This document shows positions 44,965 to 53,517 of a stretch of DNA of 64,000 bases, in pieces. Position numbers and translations under genes: made by a program. Position 1 is the first letter of the stretch. Each line of letters starts with the position of its first letter. The DNA comes from Rhodopseudomonas_A palustris_F (GTDB lineage: Bacteria > Pseudomonadota > Alphaproteobacteria > Rhizobiales > Xanthobacteraceae): NCBI RefSeq assembly GCF_000013745.1, contig NC_007925.1, positions 496,001 to 560,000 on the forward strand. Direction: 5' to 3'. The notes under the pieces are model-generated. The model worked only from the letters and a program-made list of their open reading frames with translations, was not told the origin of the DNA and did no database searches.

Positions 44965-46689
44965 GTGACATCTGCCGACCCGTCGACCGCCGGCTCCTCC
45001 GCGGCATCGCCCGGCCGCCCCGACGAGGCCGACATCCTGGCCGCGCTCGGCCATGCGGCCTTCGTCTGGGACATCGCCAGCGATGCCATGGCCTGGAGCC
45101 CGGCCGCCGCCGCGATCTTCCGCGACCTCCCGGCCGAGGCGCTGGCCAGCGGCGCCAGCTTTGCCAACCTGATCGAGCCGGTGCGTGCGGTGCGTTCCGA
45201 GGCGCTGCTCGGTTCGCCAGGGGGGAGCCACGGCGTTGCCTATCGGATCGAATACGGCGTGCGTGCCTCGACCGCGGCCCCGGTGTGCTGGATCGAGGAA
45301 ACCGGCTGTTGGTTCGCCGCGCCGGACGGCAAGCCGGCGCGGGTCGAAGGCATCGTGCGGGTCAACAACGAACGGCACGCCCGCGAGCAGCAATTGGTCA
45401 AGCTGGCGCAGCACGATCCGTTGACCGGCGAACTCAACCGCAGCCATCTGATGGCCTCGCTCGCCGAAGCGGTCGACGAGGCGTCGCAGTTTCGCTCCAA
45501 CTTCGCTTTCATGCTGATCGGCATCGACCATCTGGCGCGGGTCAACGACGCCTTCGGCTTCGACGTCGCCGACCAGGTGATCGGCGAGGTCGCCAAGAGG
45601 ATCCGCGCGCGATTGCGCGCCGGCGATCTGCTTGGGCGATTTTCCGGCAACAAATTCGGCCTGATCTTGAAGAACTGCACCATCGACGACATGACCGTCG
45701 CAGCCGAGCGGTTTCTCGCCGGGATTCGCGACGAAGTGGTGCCAACCAAATCCGGCCCGGTCGCGGTGACGGCGTCGATCGGCGGCGTCAGCGCCCCGCG
45801 TTATGCGCGCGGCGCCGACGAGGCGCTGAACCGCGCCCATGAATCGCTCGACGCCGCCAAGAGCCGGCGCCGCGGCTCGTTTTCATTGTGGCGGCCGAAC
45901 GTCGAGCGCGACGCCCAGCGCCGGGTCAACATCCGGGTCACCGACGAGATCGTCACCGCGCTGAACGAGCGCCGCATCGTGATGGCGTTCGAGCCGGTGG
46001 TGCAGGCGGTGTCCCGCGCCCCGGCGTTCCACGAATGCCTGGTGCGGATGAAACAGGACGACGGCGAATTGCTGCTGGCGCCCGACATCGTGCCGGTCGC
46101 GGAGAAACTCGGGCTGATCCGGCTGGTCGACCATCGCGTGCTCGAACTGGTGGTGGCGGAACTCGCCGCCGCGCCCGGCGTCGAGCTCAGCCTCAACATC
46201 TCGCCCGATACCACGATGGACGCCGACTGGTGGGCCAGCATCGAATCGCTGCTCGGCGCCAATCCCGGCGTCGCCGAGCGGCTGATCGTCGAGATCACCG
46301 AGACGGTGGCGATCCAGGACCTCGACGACGTCCGCGGCTTCGTCAACCGGCTGAAGAATTTCGGCGCCAGGATCGCGATCGACGATTTCGGCGCCGGCTA
46401 CACCTCGTTCCGCAACCTGCGCAATCTCGGCGTCGATATCGTGAAGATCGACGGCGCCTTCGTGCAGAACATCGCGCGCTCGGCCGACGATCGCGCTTTC
46501 GTGCAGACGCTGATCGACCTGGCGCGTCGGCTCGAGATCAAGACCGTCGCCGAATGGGTGCAGGACGAAGCGTCGGCGATCATGCTGCGCGATTGGGGCT
46601 GCGACTACATCCAGGGCCGGCTGATCGGGCTGGCCTCCGCGGAGCGGCCGTGGGCGGTTCGTGCAACCGGAGTCACCGCGGCGAGCTGA
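44965..46689 (+). CDS. PAS-GGDEF(degenerate)-EAL(variant) signalling protein
   Basis: A 574-residue protein. A PAS-like N-terminus (AFVWDIASDAMAWSPAAAAI) leads into a GGDEF domain with S227-G-N-K-F231 at the signature, predicted inactive as a cyclase. The EAL domain keeps E357 but reads ECL, keeps LSLNISP, VEITETVA, IDDFGAGYTS and VKIDGAF, and has EWVQ in place of the usual EGVE and GRLIGLA at the end. It may be a weak phosphodiesterase or a c-di-GMP sensor. The GTG at 44965 has GAGG upstream; GTG 44944 is the alternative. Confidence 0.88.
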   Translation: MTSADPSTAGSSAASPGRPDEADILAALGHAAFVWDIASDAMAWSPAAAAIFRDLPAEALASGASFANLIEPVRAVRSEALLGSPGGSHGVAYRIEYGVRASTAAPVCWIEETGCWFAAPDGKPARVEGIVRVNNERHAREQQLVKLAQHDPLTGELNRSHLMASLAEAVDEASQFRSNFAFMLIGIDHLARVNDAFGFDVADQVIGEVAKRIRARLRAGDLLGRFSGNKFGLILKNCTIDDMTVAAERFLAGIRDEVVPTKSGPVAVTASIGGVSAPRYARGADEALNRAHESLDAAKSRRRGSFSLWRPNVERDAQRRVNIRVTDEIVTALNERRIVMAFEPVVQAVSRAPAFHECLVRMKQDDGELLLAPDIVPVAEKLGLIRLVDHRVLELVVAELAAAPGVELSLNISPDTTMDADWWASIESLLGANPGVAERLIVEITETVAIQDLDDVRGFVNRLKNFGARIAIDDFGAGYTSFRNLRNLGVDIVKIDGAFVQNIARSADDRAFVQTLIDLARRLEIKTVAEWVQDEASAIMLRDWGCDYIQGRLIGLASAERPWAVRATGVTAAS

Positions 46690-46774
46690 TCGACCGCGTC
46701 AGCATCGGACGTCGTTAGACTAAGCATTGCGATGTCGTTAGCATTGGTTGGATGCGCGCTCGAAAAATTGCGCC

Positions 46775-46898
46775 GTCATTCCGGGGCGCGAGCCGCATCA
46801 GCGGCGAGCGAACCCGGAATCTGCCGCGAGGCGCGGCGCCCTGCCCGGTGCGAGATTCCGGGTTCGCTCGAGCTTGCGCTCTCGCGCCCCGGAATGAC
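46775..46898. repeat. Intergenic inverted-repeat element, family B, copy 2
   Basis: GTCATTCCGGGGCGCGAG at one end and CTCGCGCCCCGGAATGAC at the other, 124 bases overall, with an inner pair GCGAACCCGGAATCT and AGATTCCGGGTTCGC. Lies between two convergent genes, immediately after phaR. Confidence 0.9.
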
Positions 46899-46914
46899 TG
46901 GCGCGCCTTGCGAG

Positions 46915-47553
46915 CTACGCCCCCTCGTCCTTCTTCGGCTCCTCGGCCAACGGCTTCGGCTCCGCCGCCATGCGGTCGAGCCGCTCCTGCATCTCCTTCA
47001 TCTGGCGACGCAGGTCCTCGATATTGCCGGCGTCGACCGCGGGATCCGCCGGCGGCGCTTCCGGCTCGGGCGCCGGCGCCGGCTGACTGGACGGATGCGG
47101 CGGCACGAACGGCTTGAACATCGAGAAGGTGCGCTCGAACAATTCCATGTTGCGGCGGACGTGCTCTTCCAGCGGGGCGAACGGTCCGACGCTGAAGGTC
47201 GAGGTCAGCTGGTTGCGAAATTTCTCCTGTTCGCGGGTCAGCGTGTCGATCGACTGCTCCAGATAGCGCGGCACCACCATCTGCATGCTGTCGCCGTAGA
47301 ACCTGATCAGTTGGCGCAGGAAGGTGGTCGGTAGCAGGTTCTGACCGGCCTTGTTCTCTTGTTCGAAAATGATCTGCGCCAGCACCGAGCGGGTGATGTC
47401 GTCGCCGGATTTGGCGTCGAAAACCAGGAAATCCTCGCCGTCCTTCACCATCGCGGCGAGGTCCTCGAGCGTCACGTAAGTACTGGTTCCGGTGTTGTAG
47501 AGCCGCCGGTTTGCATATTTCTTGATCGTCGTCGGCAGATTCGATTTCGCCAT
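46915..47553 (-). CDS. phaR: Polyhydroxyalkanoate synthesis repressor PhaR
   Basis: A 212-residue DNA- and PHB-binding repressor of phasin and PHA genes. The N-terminal PHB accumulation regulatory domain has TIKKYANRRLYNTGTSTYVT; a helical domain follows (IFEQENKAGQNLLPTTFLRQ), then a Pro-rich linker and a C-terminal coiled coil (NIEDLRRQMKEMQERLDRM). It is divergent from phaA, the standard arrangement; the 290-base gap holds GCAATGCAAC (47606-47615), a TGC/GCA-type sequence of the kind PhaR binds, though that is only suggestive. Confidence 0.95.
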   Translation of the reverse strand: MAKSNLPTTIKKYANRRLYNTGTSTYVTLEDLAAMVKDGEDFLVFDAKSGDDITRSVLAQIIFEQENKAGQNLLPTTFLRQLIRFYGDSMQMVVPRYLEQSIDTLTREQEKFRNQLTSTFSVGPFAPLEEHVRRNMELFERTFSMFKPFVPPHPSSQPAPAPEPEAPPADPAVDAGNIEDLRRQMKEMQERLDRMAAEPKPLAEEPKKDEGA

Positions 47554-47842
47554 GGTCACCCACACCTAGGAGGACAGGAACCGGCTCGCGCCGGACGAAC
47601 GAAACGCAATGCAACAAAATAAGCACTTCCGCCGCGGTTCTGCTACCTTTTTGTTCGCGAAGGTTAATTCGGCAGCGATCGGATCCTCCCGGTGCCGCCT
47701 TGGTCAGCATTTTGATCGCGCTGCGGCGTCGAAATGGGCTTTGCCGATTGACACGCCGCAACCAGCTTAACAGGATAGCAACCGACCCGGCCCGCCGCCC
47801 GGCGGGCACAGTCCAAACAGTACAAGCCCAGGAGAAATGCTC

Positions 47843-49021
47843 ATGTCCGACGATGTCGTCATCGTCAGCGCCGCTCGTACCGCTGTCGGAAGTTTCAACG
47901 GCGCCTTTGCTACTTTGCCCGCGCACGACCTCGGTGCGGTGGTGATCCGGGCCGCGCTGGAGCGCGCCGGTCTGGAGCCCGGCCGGGTTTCCGAAGTCAT
48001 CATGGGCCAGATCCTCACCGCGGCGCAGGGCCAGAACCCGGCGCGCCAGGCCTCGATCGCCGCCGGCATTCCGGTGGAAAGCCCGGCCTGGGGCATCAAT
48101 CAGCTGTGCGGCTCCGGCCTGCGCACCGTGGCGCTGGGCTATCAGGCGCTGCTCAACGGCGATTCCGATATCGTCGTCGCCGGCGGTCAGGAATCCATGA
48201 GCATGGCGCCGCACGCGCAATATCTGCGCGGCGGGGTGAAGATGGGCGCGGTGGAATTCGTCGATACCATGCTGAAGGATGGTCTGTGGGATGCCTTCAA
48301 CGGCTATCACATGGGCAACACCGCTGAGAACGTCGCCAAGCAGTATCAGATCACCCGGCAGCAGCAGGATGAGTTCGCGGTGGCCTCGCAGAACAAGGCC
48401 GAGGCGGCGCAGAAGGCCGGCCGCTTCAACGACGAGATCGTTCCGGTCACGGTGAAAAACCGCAAGGGCGACATCATCGTCGACACCGACGAGTTTCCGC
48501 GTCACGGCGCGACCATCGAGGCGATGGCGAAGCTGAAGCCGGCGTTCGAAAAGGACGGCACGGTGACGGCGGGCTCGGCCTCCGGGATCAACGACGGCGC
48601 CGCCGCGGTGGTGCTGATGACCGCCAAGCAGGCCGCCAAGGAAGGCAAGACGCCGCTGGCGCGCATCGTCTCCTGGGGCCAGGCCGGCGTCGATCCGAAG
48701 ATCATGGGCACCGGGCCGATCCCGGCGTCGCGCGCGGCGCTGAAGAAGGCCGGCTGGTCGATCGGCGATCTCGATCTGATCGAAGCCAACGAGGCCTTCG
48801 CGGCGCAGGCCTGCGCGGTCAACAAGGACCTCGGCTGGGATACTTCTAAAGTGAACGTCAACGGCGGCGCGATCGCGATCGGCCATCCGGTCGGCGCCTC
48901 CGGCGCGCGCATCCTGGTGACGTTGCTGCACGAAATGCAGAAGCGCGATGCCAAGAAAGGCCTTGCTACGCTGTGTATCGGCGGCGGCATGGGTATTGCG
49001 ATGTGCCTCGCGCGGGATTGA
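47843..49021 (+). CDS. phaA: Acetyl-CoA acetyltransferase (beta-ketothiolase)
   Basis: A 392-residue thiolase that joins two acetyl-CoA into acetoacetyl-CoA, the first step to polyhydroxybutyrate. Catalytic residues are C89 in NQLCGSGLR, H348 in GHPVGASG and C378 in LCIGGGMG. Of two ATGs, 47843 lies 8 bases after AGGAG, whereas 47837 is too close. A terminator follows at 49081, so phaB is likely expressed at least partly from its own promoter. Confidence 0.96.
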   Translation: MSDDVVIVSAARTAVGSFNGAFATLPAHDLGAVVIRAALERAGLEPGRVSEVIMGQILTAAQGQNPARQASIAAGIPVESPAWGINQLCGSGLRTVALGYQALLNGDSDIVVAGGQESMSMAPHAQYLRGGVKMGAVEFVDTMLKDGLWDAFNGYHMGNTAENVAKQYQITRQQQDEFAVASQNKAEAAQKAGRFNDEIVPVTVKNRKGDIIVDTDEFPRHGATIEAMAKLKPAFEKDGTVTAGSASGINDGAAAVVLMTAKQAAKEGKTPLARIVSWGQAGVDPKIMGTGPIPASRAALKKAGWSIGDLDLIEANEAFAAQACAVNKDLGWDTSKVNVNGGAIAIGHPVGASGARILVTLLHEMQKRDAKKGLATLCIGGGMGIAMCLARD

Positions 49022-49080
49022 GTCTCGCAACGCAGCACAGCCCAAATACGGTGCCACCGCACTGCACCTAATCATTCCGA

Positions 49081-49107
49081 CGCCCGGCCATCGTGCCGGG
49101 CGTTTTT
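49081..49107 (+). terminator. Intrinsic terminator after phaA
   Basis: CGCCCGGC (49081-49088) and GCCGGGCG (49095-49102) with a six-base loop and five T residues, 60 bases after the phaA stop. Confidence 0.85.
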
Positions 49108-49292
49108 GTCTTGATGTTCGTCACGCGGCCAGATTAATTCGAAGCTACTAGGAAACGGAGCGCAGTCAGCAACGGTCATAACAAAGTTAAAGGTTGAGCA
49201 TCTGATCACGCTTGCAATGGCAATGCAGCGCCTGATTCGATCATTTCCCGGCGCAATGCGGGACGAGTCGGACGCAGGGGAGGACTTGGAAT

Positions 49293-50018
49293 ATGGCGCG
49301 TGTGGCGTTGGTGACCGGAGGAACACGAGGAATTGGGGCGGCGATCAGCAAGGCGTTGAAGGCGGCGGGTTATCATGTCGCAGCCAACTACGCGGGCAAC
49401 GACGCGGCGGCGGATAAATTCAAGGCCGAGACGGGAATTCCGGTTTTCAAATGGGATGTCAGTTCGTTCGATGCCTCGGTGGAAGGCGTCAAGAAGGTGG
49501 AAGCCGAGCTCGGCCCGGTCGAAATCCTGGTCAACAATGCGGGCATCACCCGCGACGGCGCGTTTCACAAAATGACGCTCGATCAATGGAGCGCGGTGAC
49601 CAGCACCAATCTGGGCTCGCTGTTCAACGTCACCCGGCAGGTGATCGAGGGCATGCGCGGCCGCAAATTCGGCCGCATCATCAACATCTCCTCGGTCAAC
49701 GGCCAGAAGGGCCAGTTCGGCCAGGTCAATTACTCTGCAGCGAAGGCCGGCGATCTCGGCTTCACCCGGGCGCTGGCGCTGGAGACCGCGCGCGGCGGCA
49801 TCACGGTGAATGCGATCTGCCCCGGCTACATCAATACCGAGATGGTGCAGGCGGTGCCGAAAGAGGTTTTGGAGAAGAACATTCTGCCGCTGATCCCGGT
49901 CAACCGGCTCGGCGAGCCGGAGGAGATCGCCCGCGCGGTGGTGTTCCTCGCCGCCGACGATGCCGGCTTCATCACCGGCTCGACGCTGTCGATCAATGGC
50001 GGGCAATCGATGGGCTGA
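49293..50018 (+). CDS. phaB: Acetoacetyl-CoA reductase
   Basis: A 241-residue short-chain dehydrogenase that reduces acetoacetyl-CoA to (R)-3-hydroxybutyryl-CoA with NADPH. The cofactor motif is TGGTRGIG, with NNAG further on; the active-site Ser, Tyr and Lys are in NISSVNGQKGQFGQVNYSAA and AKAG. GGGAGG precedes the ATG. It sits 270 bases after phaA; PHA synthase is not in the window. Confidence 0.95.
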   Translation: MARVALVTGGTRGIGAAISKALKAAGYHVAANYAGNDAAADKFKAETGIPVFKWDVSSFDASVEGVKKVEAELGPVEILVNNAGITRDGAFHKMTLDQWSAVTSTNLGSLFNVTRQVIEGMRGRKFGRIINISSVNGQKGQFGQVNYSAAKAGDLGFTRALALETARGGITVNAICPGYINTEMVQAVPKEVLEKNILPLIPVNRLGEPEEIARAVVFLAADDAGFITGSTLSINGGQSMG

Positions 50019-50076
50019 GGTTTCAGCTGAGCCTTCGGGGCCTGACGCCCGCGTCATCGTCCCGGCGCACCGCGTC

Positions 50077-50949
50077 ATGACGGTGCGCGCGGCGACGCTG
50101 ATCGGGCTGAGCGCGATCCTGATGTGGTCGCTGTTGGCGGTGCTGACGGTCGCCAGCGGCACTATGCCGGCGTTTCAGCTCGCCGCGCTGACCTTTGCGA
50201 TCGGCGCGCTGGTCGGCTTCTCCAGCTGGCTGCTGCGGCCGGGCGCCGCCCGCGCGCTGCGGCAAGCGCCGTTGGCCTGGGCGGTCGGTGTCGGCGGGCT
50301 GTTCGGCTATCACGCGCTGTATTTCCTGGCGCTGCGGCTGGCGCCGCCGGCCGAGGCCGGGCTGTTGAACTATCTGTGGCCGCTGCTGATCGTGCTGTTC
50401 TCCTCGCTGCTGCCCGGCGAGAGGCTGCGTTGGCATCATGTCGCCGGCGCCTTGCTCGGGCTGGTCGGCACCGTCTTGCTGTTCGCCGGCAACGCCTCGG
50501 CGCGGTTCGAGCCGGGGCACATCGCGGGTCTGGTCGCGGCGTTCGTCGCGGCCTTCATCTGGGCGGCCTATTCGGTGATGTCGCGACGGCTGCGCGCCGT
50601 GCCGACCGACGCGGTGGCCGGCTTCTGCCTCGCGACCGCCGTGCTGGCGGTGCTGGTGCACGGCGCGGTCGAGACCACGGTGTGGCCGGACACGCCGTTG
50701 CAATGGGCGGCAATCGCGATCCTCGGCATCGGCCCGGTGGGCGGGGCGTTCTACGCCTGGGACATCGGCATGAAACGCGGCGACATCCGCGTGCTGGGGG
50801 CTGCGAGCTACGCCACGCCGCTATTGTCGACCGGGTTTCTGATCTTGGCCGGCTTCGCCGAGCCAAGCGCTACGCTGGGCCTCGCCGCGGCGCTGATCGC
50901 CGGCGGCGGCCTGATCGCGGCGAAGGATATGATCTGGCGACGGCGCTGA
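50077..50949 (+). CDS. DMT-superfamily (EamA) transporter, YddG-like
   Basis: A 290-residue inner-membrane protein with about ten membrane segments. It resembles aromatic amino-acid exporters of the YddG type: GLLNYLWPLLIVLFSSLLPG, FIWAAYSVMSRRL and GGAFYAWDIGMKRGDIRVLG are typical for that subgroup. The ATG at 50077 matches the family N-terminus; the open frame upstream overlaps phaB. Substrate is inferred only. Confidence 0.88.
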   Translation: MTVRAATLIGLSAILMWSLLAVLTVASGTMPAFQLAALTFAIGALVGFSSWLLRPGAARALRQAPLAWAVGVGGLFGYHALYFLALRLAPPAEAGLLNYLWPLLIVLFSSLLPGERLRWHHVAGALLGLVGTVLLFAGNASARFEPGHIAGLVAAFVAAFIWAAYSVMSRRLRAVPTDAVAGFCLATAVLAVLVHGAVETTVWPDTPLQWAAIAILGIGPVGGAFYAWDIGMKRGDIRVLGAASYATPLLSTGFLILAGFAEPSATLGLAAALIAGGGLIAAKDMIWRRR

Positions 50950-51136
50950 GGGCGGCATCACGCGCCACATCAGATTTTGACGGTGCCCCGGACGCAGTGC
51001 AACGCGCCGCTGTTGCGGCGTGGTGCGCTGCAGAGCCGGGGCCGTTAGGAAACGCGGCGCTTGGAACGGTCCCGGCTCGCTGCGCAGCGCAAGGGCGCTG
51101 CGTAGCGTCCGGGACACGGGTCTTACTTGAGGCCGG

Positions 51137-51580
51137 TCATCGGGCAGCCGGCTCCCAGCCCTTCTCCGCCAGTTCGAACGTCGCGAAATCGAAGCCCGGC
51201 GCCACGGTGCAGCCGACCAGGGTCCAGTCGCCGCTGCTTTGCGCGGCCTGCCAGGCGTGCGGCGGCACGAGGCCTTGCGGCAATTGCCCAGCGGCGAGAT
51301 CCGGCCCCAGCCGCAGGGTGCGGCGACCTTCGGCGTCGGCGATCTGCAGCTCCAGCGGCGCGCCGGCGTAGTAGTGCCAGACCTCGACCGCGTCGATGCG
51401 GTGCCAGTGCGAGCGCTCGCCCTTGGCCAGCAGGAAATAGATCGCGGTCGAGGCCGCGCGCCCCGCCGGGTCGACGCGGGCATCGCGAAACGTCTCGCGG
51501 AAATGCCCGCCCTCGGGATGCGGCGCCAGCTCCAGCCGGGCGATGATCTCGGCGGCGGTGAGGTCGTGAGCCGGGGGCAT
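51137..51580 (-). CDS. Cupin-fold DUF985 protein
   Basis: A 147-residue small cupin. PHPEGGHFRETFR, STAIYFLLAKGERSHWHRID, EVWHYYAGAPLEL and the C-terminal GCTVAPGFDFATFELA are the DUF985 signatures. The fold binds a metal or sugar-nucleotide-like ligand; function unknown. Its ATG lies 7 bases after the gloB stop with a GAGG ribosome-binding site, so it belongs to the gloB operon. Confidence 0.9.
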   Translation of the reverse strand: MPPAHDLTAAEIIARLELAPHPEGGHFRETFRDARVDPAGRAASTAIYFLLAKGERSHWHRIDAVEVWHYYAGAPLELQIADAEGRRTLRLGPDLAAGQLPQGLVPPHAWQAAQSSGDWTLVGCTVAPGFDFATFELAEKGWEPAAR

Positions 51581-51587
51581 CACCGCC

Positions 51588-52355
51588 TCACGACTTGTTC
51601 TTGCGTTCGCGCAGTTCGGTGAACACCTCGACCGCGCCGGCCCCCTTCAGCCGCACCCCGGCGGCGACCGTCGGCTCGTCGGCGCGCAGGAAGACGTTGG
51701 CGCGTTTCTCGTCGCCGAGCAGCGTCGGAATGGTCGGCAGCCCCGCGGTACGCAGATGCGCCACTTCGGCGGCGCGGGCCTGCAGCGCCGGGTTGTTGGG
51801 CTCCACGGTCAGCGCGAACTTCACATTGGCGGCGGTGTACTCATGGCCGCAATACAGCCGCATGTCGTCGGGCAGCACTCGCAGCTTCAGCAACGACTCC
51901 CACATCATCGGATAAGTGCCCTCGAACACCCGGCCGCAACCGATCGAGAACAGCGTGTCGGCGGCGAACAGCGCCTTGTCGTCGTCGAACACGTAGGCGA
52001 CGTGGTCGAGGGTATGACCGGGGGTTTCCAGCACCCGCGCCAACAGCCCGCCGATCTTGACGACGTCGCCCTGGCGGACCCGCAGATCGACCAGCGGAAT
52101 CGCCGCGCCATTGTCGTGCGGCGCCACCACGCGGCAATTGGTCGCCTGTTTCAGCTCGGCGATGCCGCCGATGTGGTCGGCGTGGTGATGGGTCACCAGG
52201 ATGTCGGTCAGCGTCCAGCCTTCGCGGGCGAGCGCGGCGAGGATCGGGGCGGCTTCCGGGGCGTCGATCGACGCGGTGGCGCCGCTGTCGCTGTCGTGCA
52301 CCAGGTAGCCGAAATTGTCCTTGAGACAGGTGAACACGCGAATTTCGGCGGCCAT
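51588..52355 (-). CDS. gloB: Hydroxyacylglutathione hydrolase (glyoxalase II)
   Basis: A 255-residue metallo-beta-lactamase-fold enzyme that splits S-lactoylglutathione to lactate and glutathione in methylglyoxal detoxification. The binuclear metal site motif THHHADHIGG is followed by ETPGHTLDHVAY, ADTLFSIGCGR and YCGHEYTAAN, the classical glyoxalase II pattern. It is divergent from a methyltransferase gene. Confidence 0.95.
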   Translation of the reverse strand: MAAEIRVFTCLKDNFGYLVHDSDSGATASIDAPEAAPILAALAREGWTLTDILVTHHHADHIGGIAELKQATNCRVVAPHDNGAAIPLVDLRVRQGDVVKIGGLLARVLETPGHTLDHVAYVFDDDKALFAADTLFSIGCGRVFEGTYPMMWESLLKLRVLPDDMRLYCGHEYTAANVKFALTVEPNNPALQARAAEVAHLRTAGLPTIPTLLGDEKRANVFLRADEPTVAAGVRLKGAGAVEVFTELRERKNKS

Positions 52356-52493
52356 GACATCTCCGTGAGTAACCAGGCTCGGGCTGAACCGCCCCGGGCC
52401 CCCTGAAATATGGCGTTAACGCTTGCGCGGCAATGCGTTATTGCTGATGGCTTGCATGGCGTGGGCGCTGCCGCCGGGTGATAGAAGCAAATC

Positions 52494-53267
52494 ATGACGA
52501 TCGATGTCACCGAACTGCGCGACTTCTACTCGCAACGCCTGGGCGTGATGGCGCGGCGGCTGATCAATCGCGGGATTCAGGCACATTGGCGCGATGCGCG
52601 CGGCCAGCGCGTGCTCGGGTTCGGCTATTCGACGCCCTATCTCGGGTTGTTTCGCAGCGACAGCGAACGCTGCATCGCCTTCATGCCGGCGGCGCAGGGC
52701 GTGCTGAAATGGCCGACCGCGCGGCCGACGTTGTCGAGCCTGGTCGAGGAACACTCGCTGCCGCTGCCGGACGCCGCGGTCGACCGCATCCTGTTGGTTC
52801 ACGCGCTGGAAATGTCCGACGATCCGGACGGCTTGATGCGGGAGTTGTGGCGGGTGCTGGCGCCGGCGGGCCGGCTGATCGCGATCGTGCCGAACCGGCG
52901 CGGGGTCTGGGCGCGCACCGACACCACGCCATTCGGCCACGGCCGGCCGTATTCGCGCACCCAGATCGCGCAATTGCTGCGGCGCAGCTGGTTCACGCCG
53001 ACGGCATGGAGCGAGGCGCTGTTCCTGCCGCCGATCGGGCACAATTGGATGCTGCGTTCGGCGCCGGCCTGGGAGCGGCTCGGCGCCGCGATGTCGCTGC
53101 CGTTCGCCGGCGTGCATATCGTCGAGGCCACCAAGCAGGTGGCGCGCGCCATCCCGGTGCGCCGCGAACGCACCCGGCTGATTCCGGCGTTGCAGCCGGC
53201 GATGCTGCCCTCGCCGCGCGACGACGACGGGCATCTCGGCGATCTCGGCATGCCGACGCCGCGGTAG
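52494..53267 (+). CDS. Class I SAM-dependent methyltransferase (type 11-like)
   Basis: A 257-residue protein. The first half resembles a methyltransferase-11 fold: RVLGFGYSTPYLGLF stands for motif I (glycine pattern weaker than usual), SLPLPDAAVDRILLVHALEM for motif post-I/II, and LAPAGRLIAIVPNRRGVWAR for motif III. The C-terminal third has WSEALFLPPIGHNWML and no known motif. Substrate unknown. In rhodopseudomonads this gene is commonly divergent from gloB. Confidence 0.85.
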   Translation: MTIDVTELRDFYSQRLGVMARRLINRGIQAHWRDARGQRVLGFGYSTPYLGLFRSDSERCIAFMPAAQGVLKWPTARPTLSSLVEEHSLPLPDAAVDRILLVHALEMSDDPDGLMRELWRVLAPAGRLIAIVPNRRGVWARTDTTPFGHGRPYSRTQIAQLLRRSWFTPTAWSEALFLPPIGHNWMLRSAPAWERLGAAMSLPFAGVHIVEATKQVARAIPVRRERTRLIPALQPAMLPSPRDDDGHLGDLGMPTPR

Positions 53268-53316
53268 AGCGACGTTGTTGGGTTGGGCCGAAGCCGCCAA
53301 CCAAAATAATGCAGCT

Positions 53317-53438
53317 GTCATTCCGGGGCGCGAGCAGCGTCAGCTGCGCGCGAACCCGGAATCCTGCATTGCTGCACAGCCCGCCGCGTGTTGCGAGATT
53401 CCGGGTTCGCTCGTTATTCGAACTCGCCCCGGAATGAC
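53317..53438. repeat. Intergenic inverted-repeat element, family B, copy 3
   Basis: GTCATTCCGGGGCGCGAG at the left end and CCCCGGAATGAC at the right, 122 bases, with inner arms GCGAACCCGGAATC and GATTCCGGGTTCGC. Lies between convergent genes. Confidence 0.9.
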
Positions 53439-53517
53439 GGCCTGGTTTTCGGTCGGATGCTCGCTCGACCCAACGCGAAGAAGCCTGGCGCGGCCGGTGT
53501 CCCCGGCCGCCGCGCAG

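Noticed and set aside
47700..47842. Small plus-strand frame in the phaR-phaA gap (47700-47945)
   Set aside because: It overlaps the phaA start in another frame and has no motif. The region is more likely the divergent promoter area.
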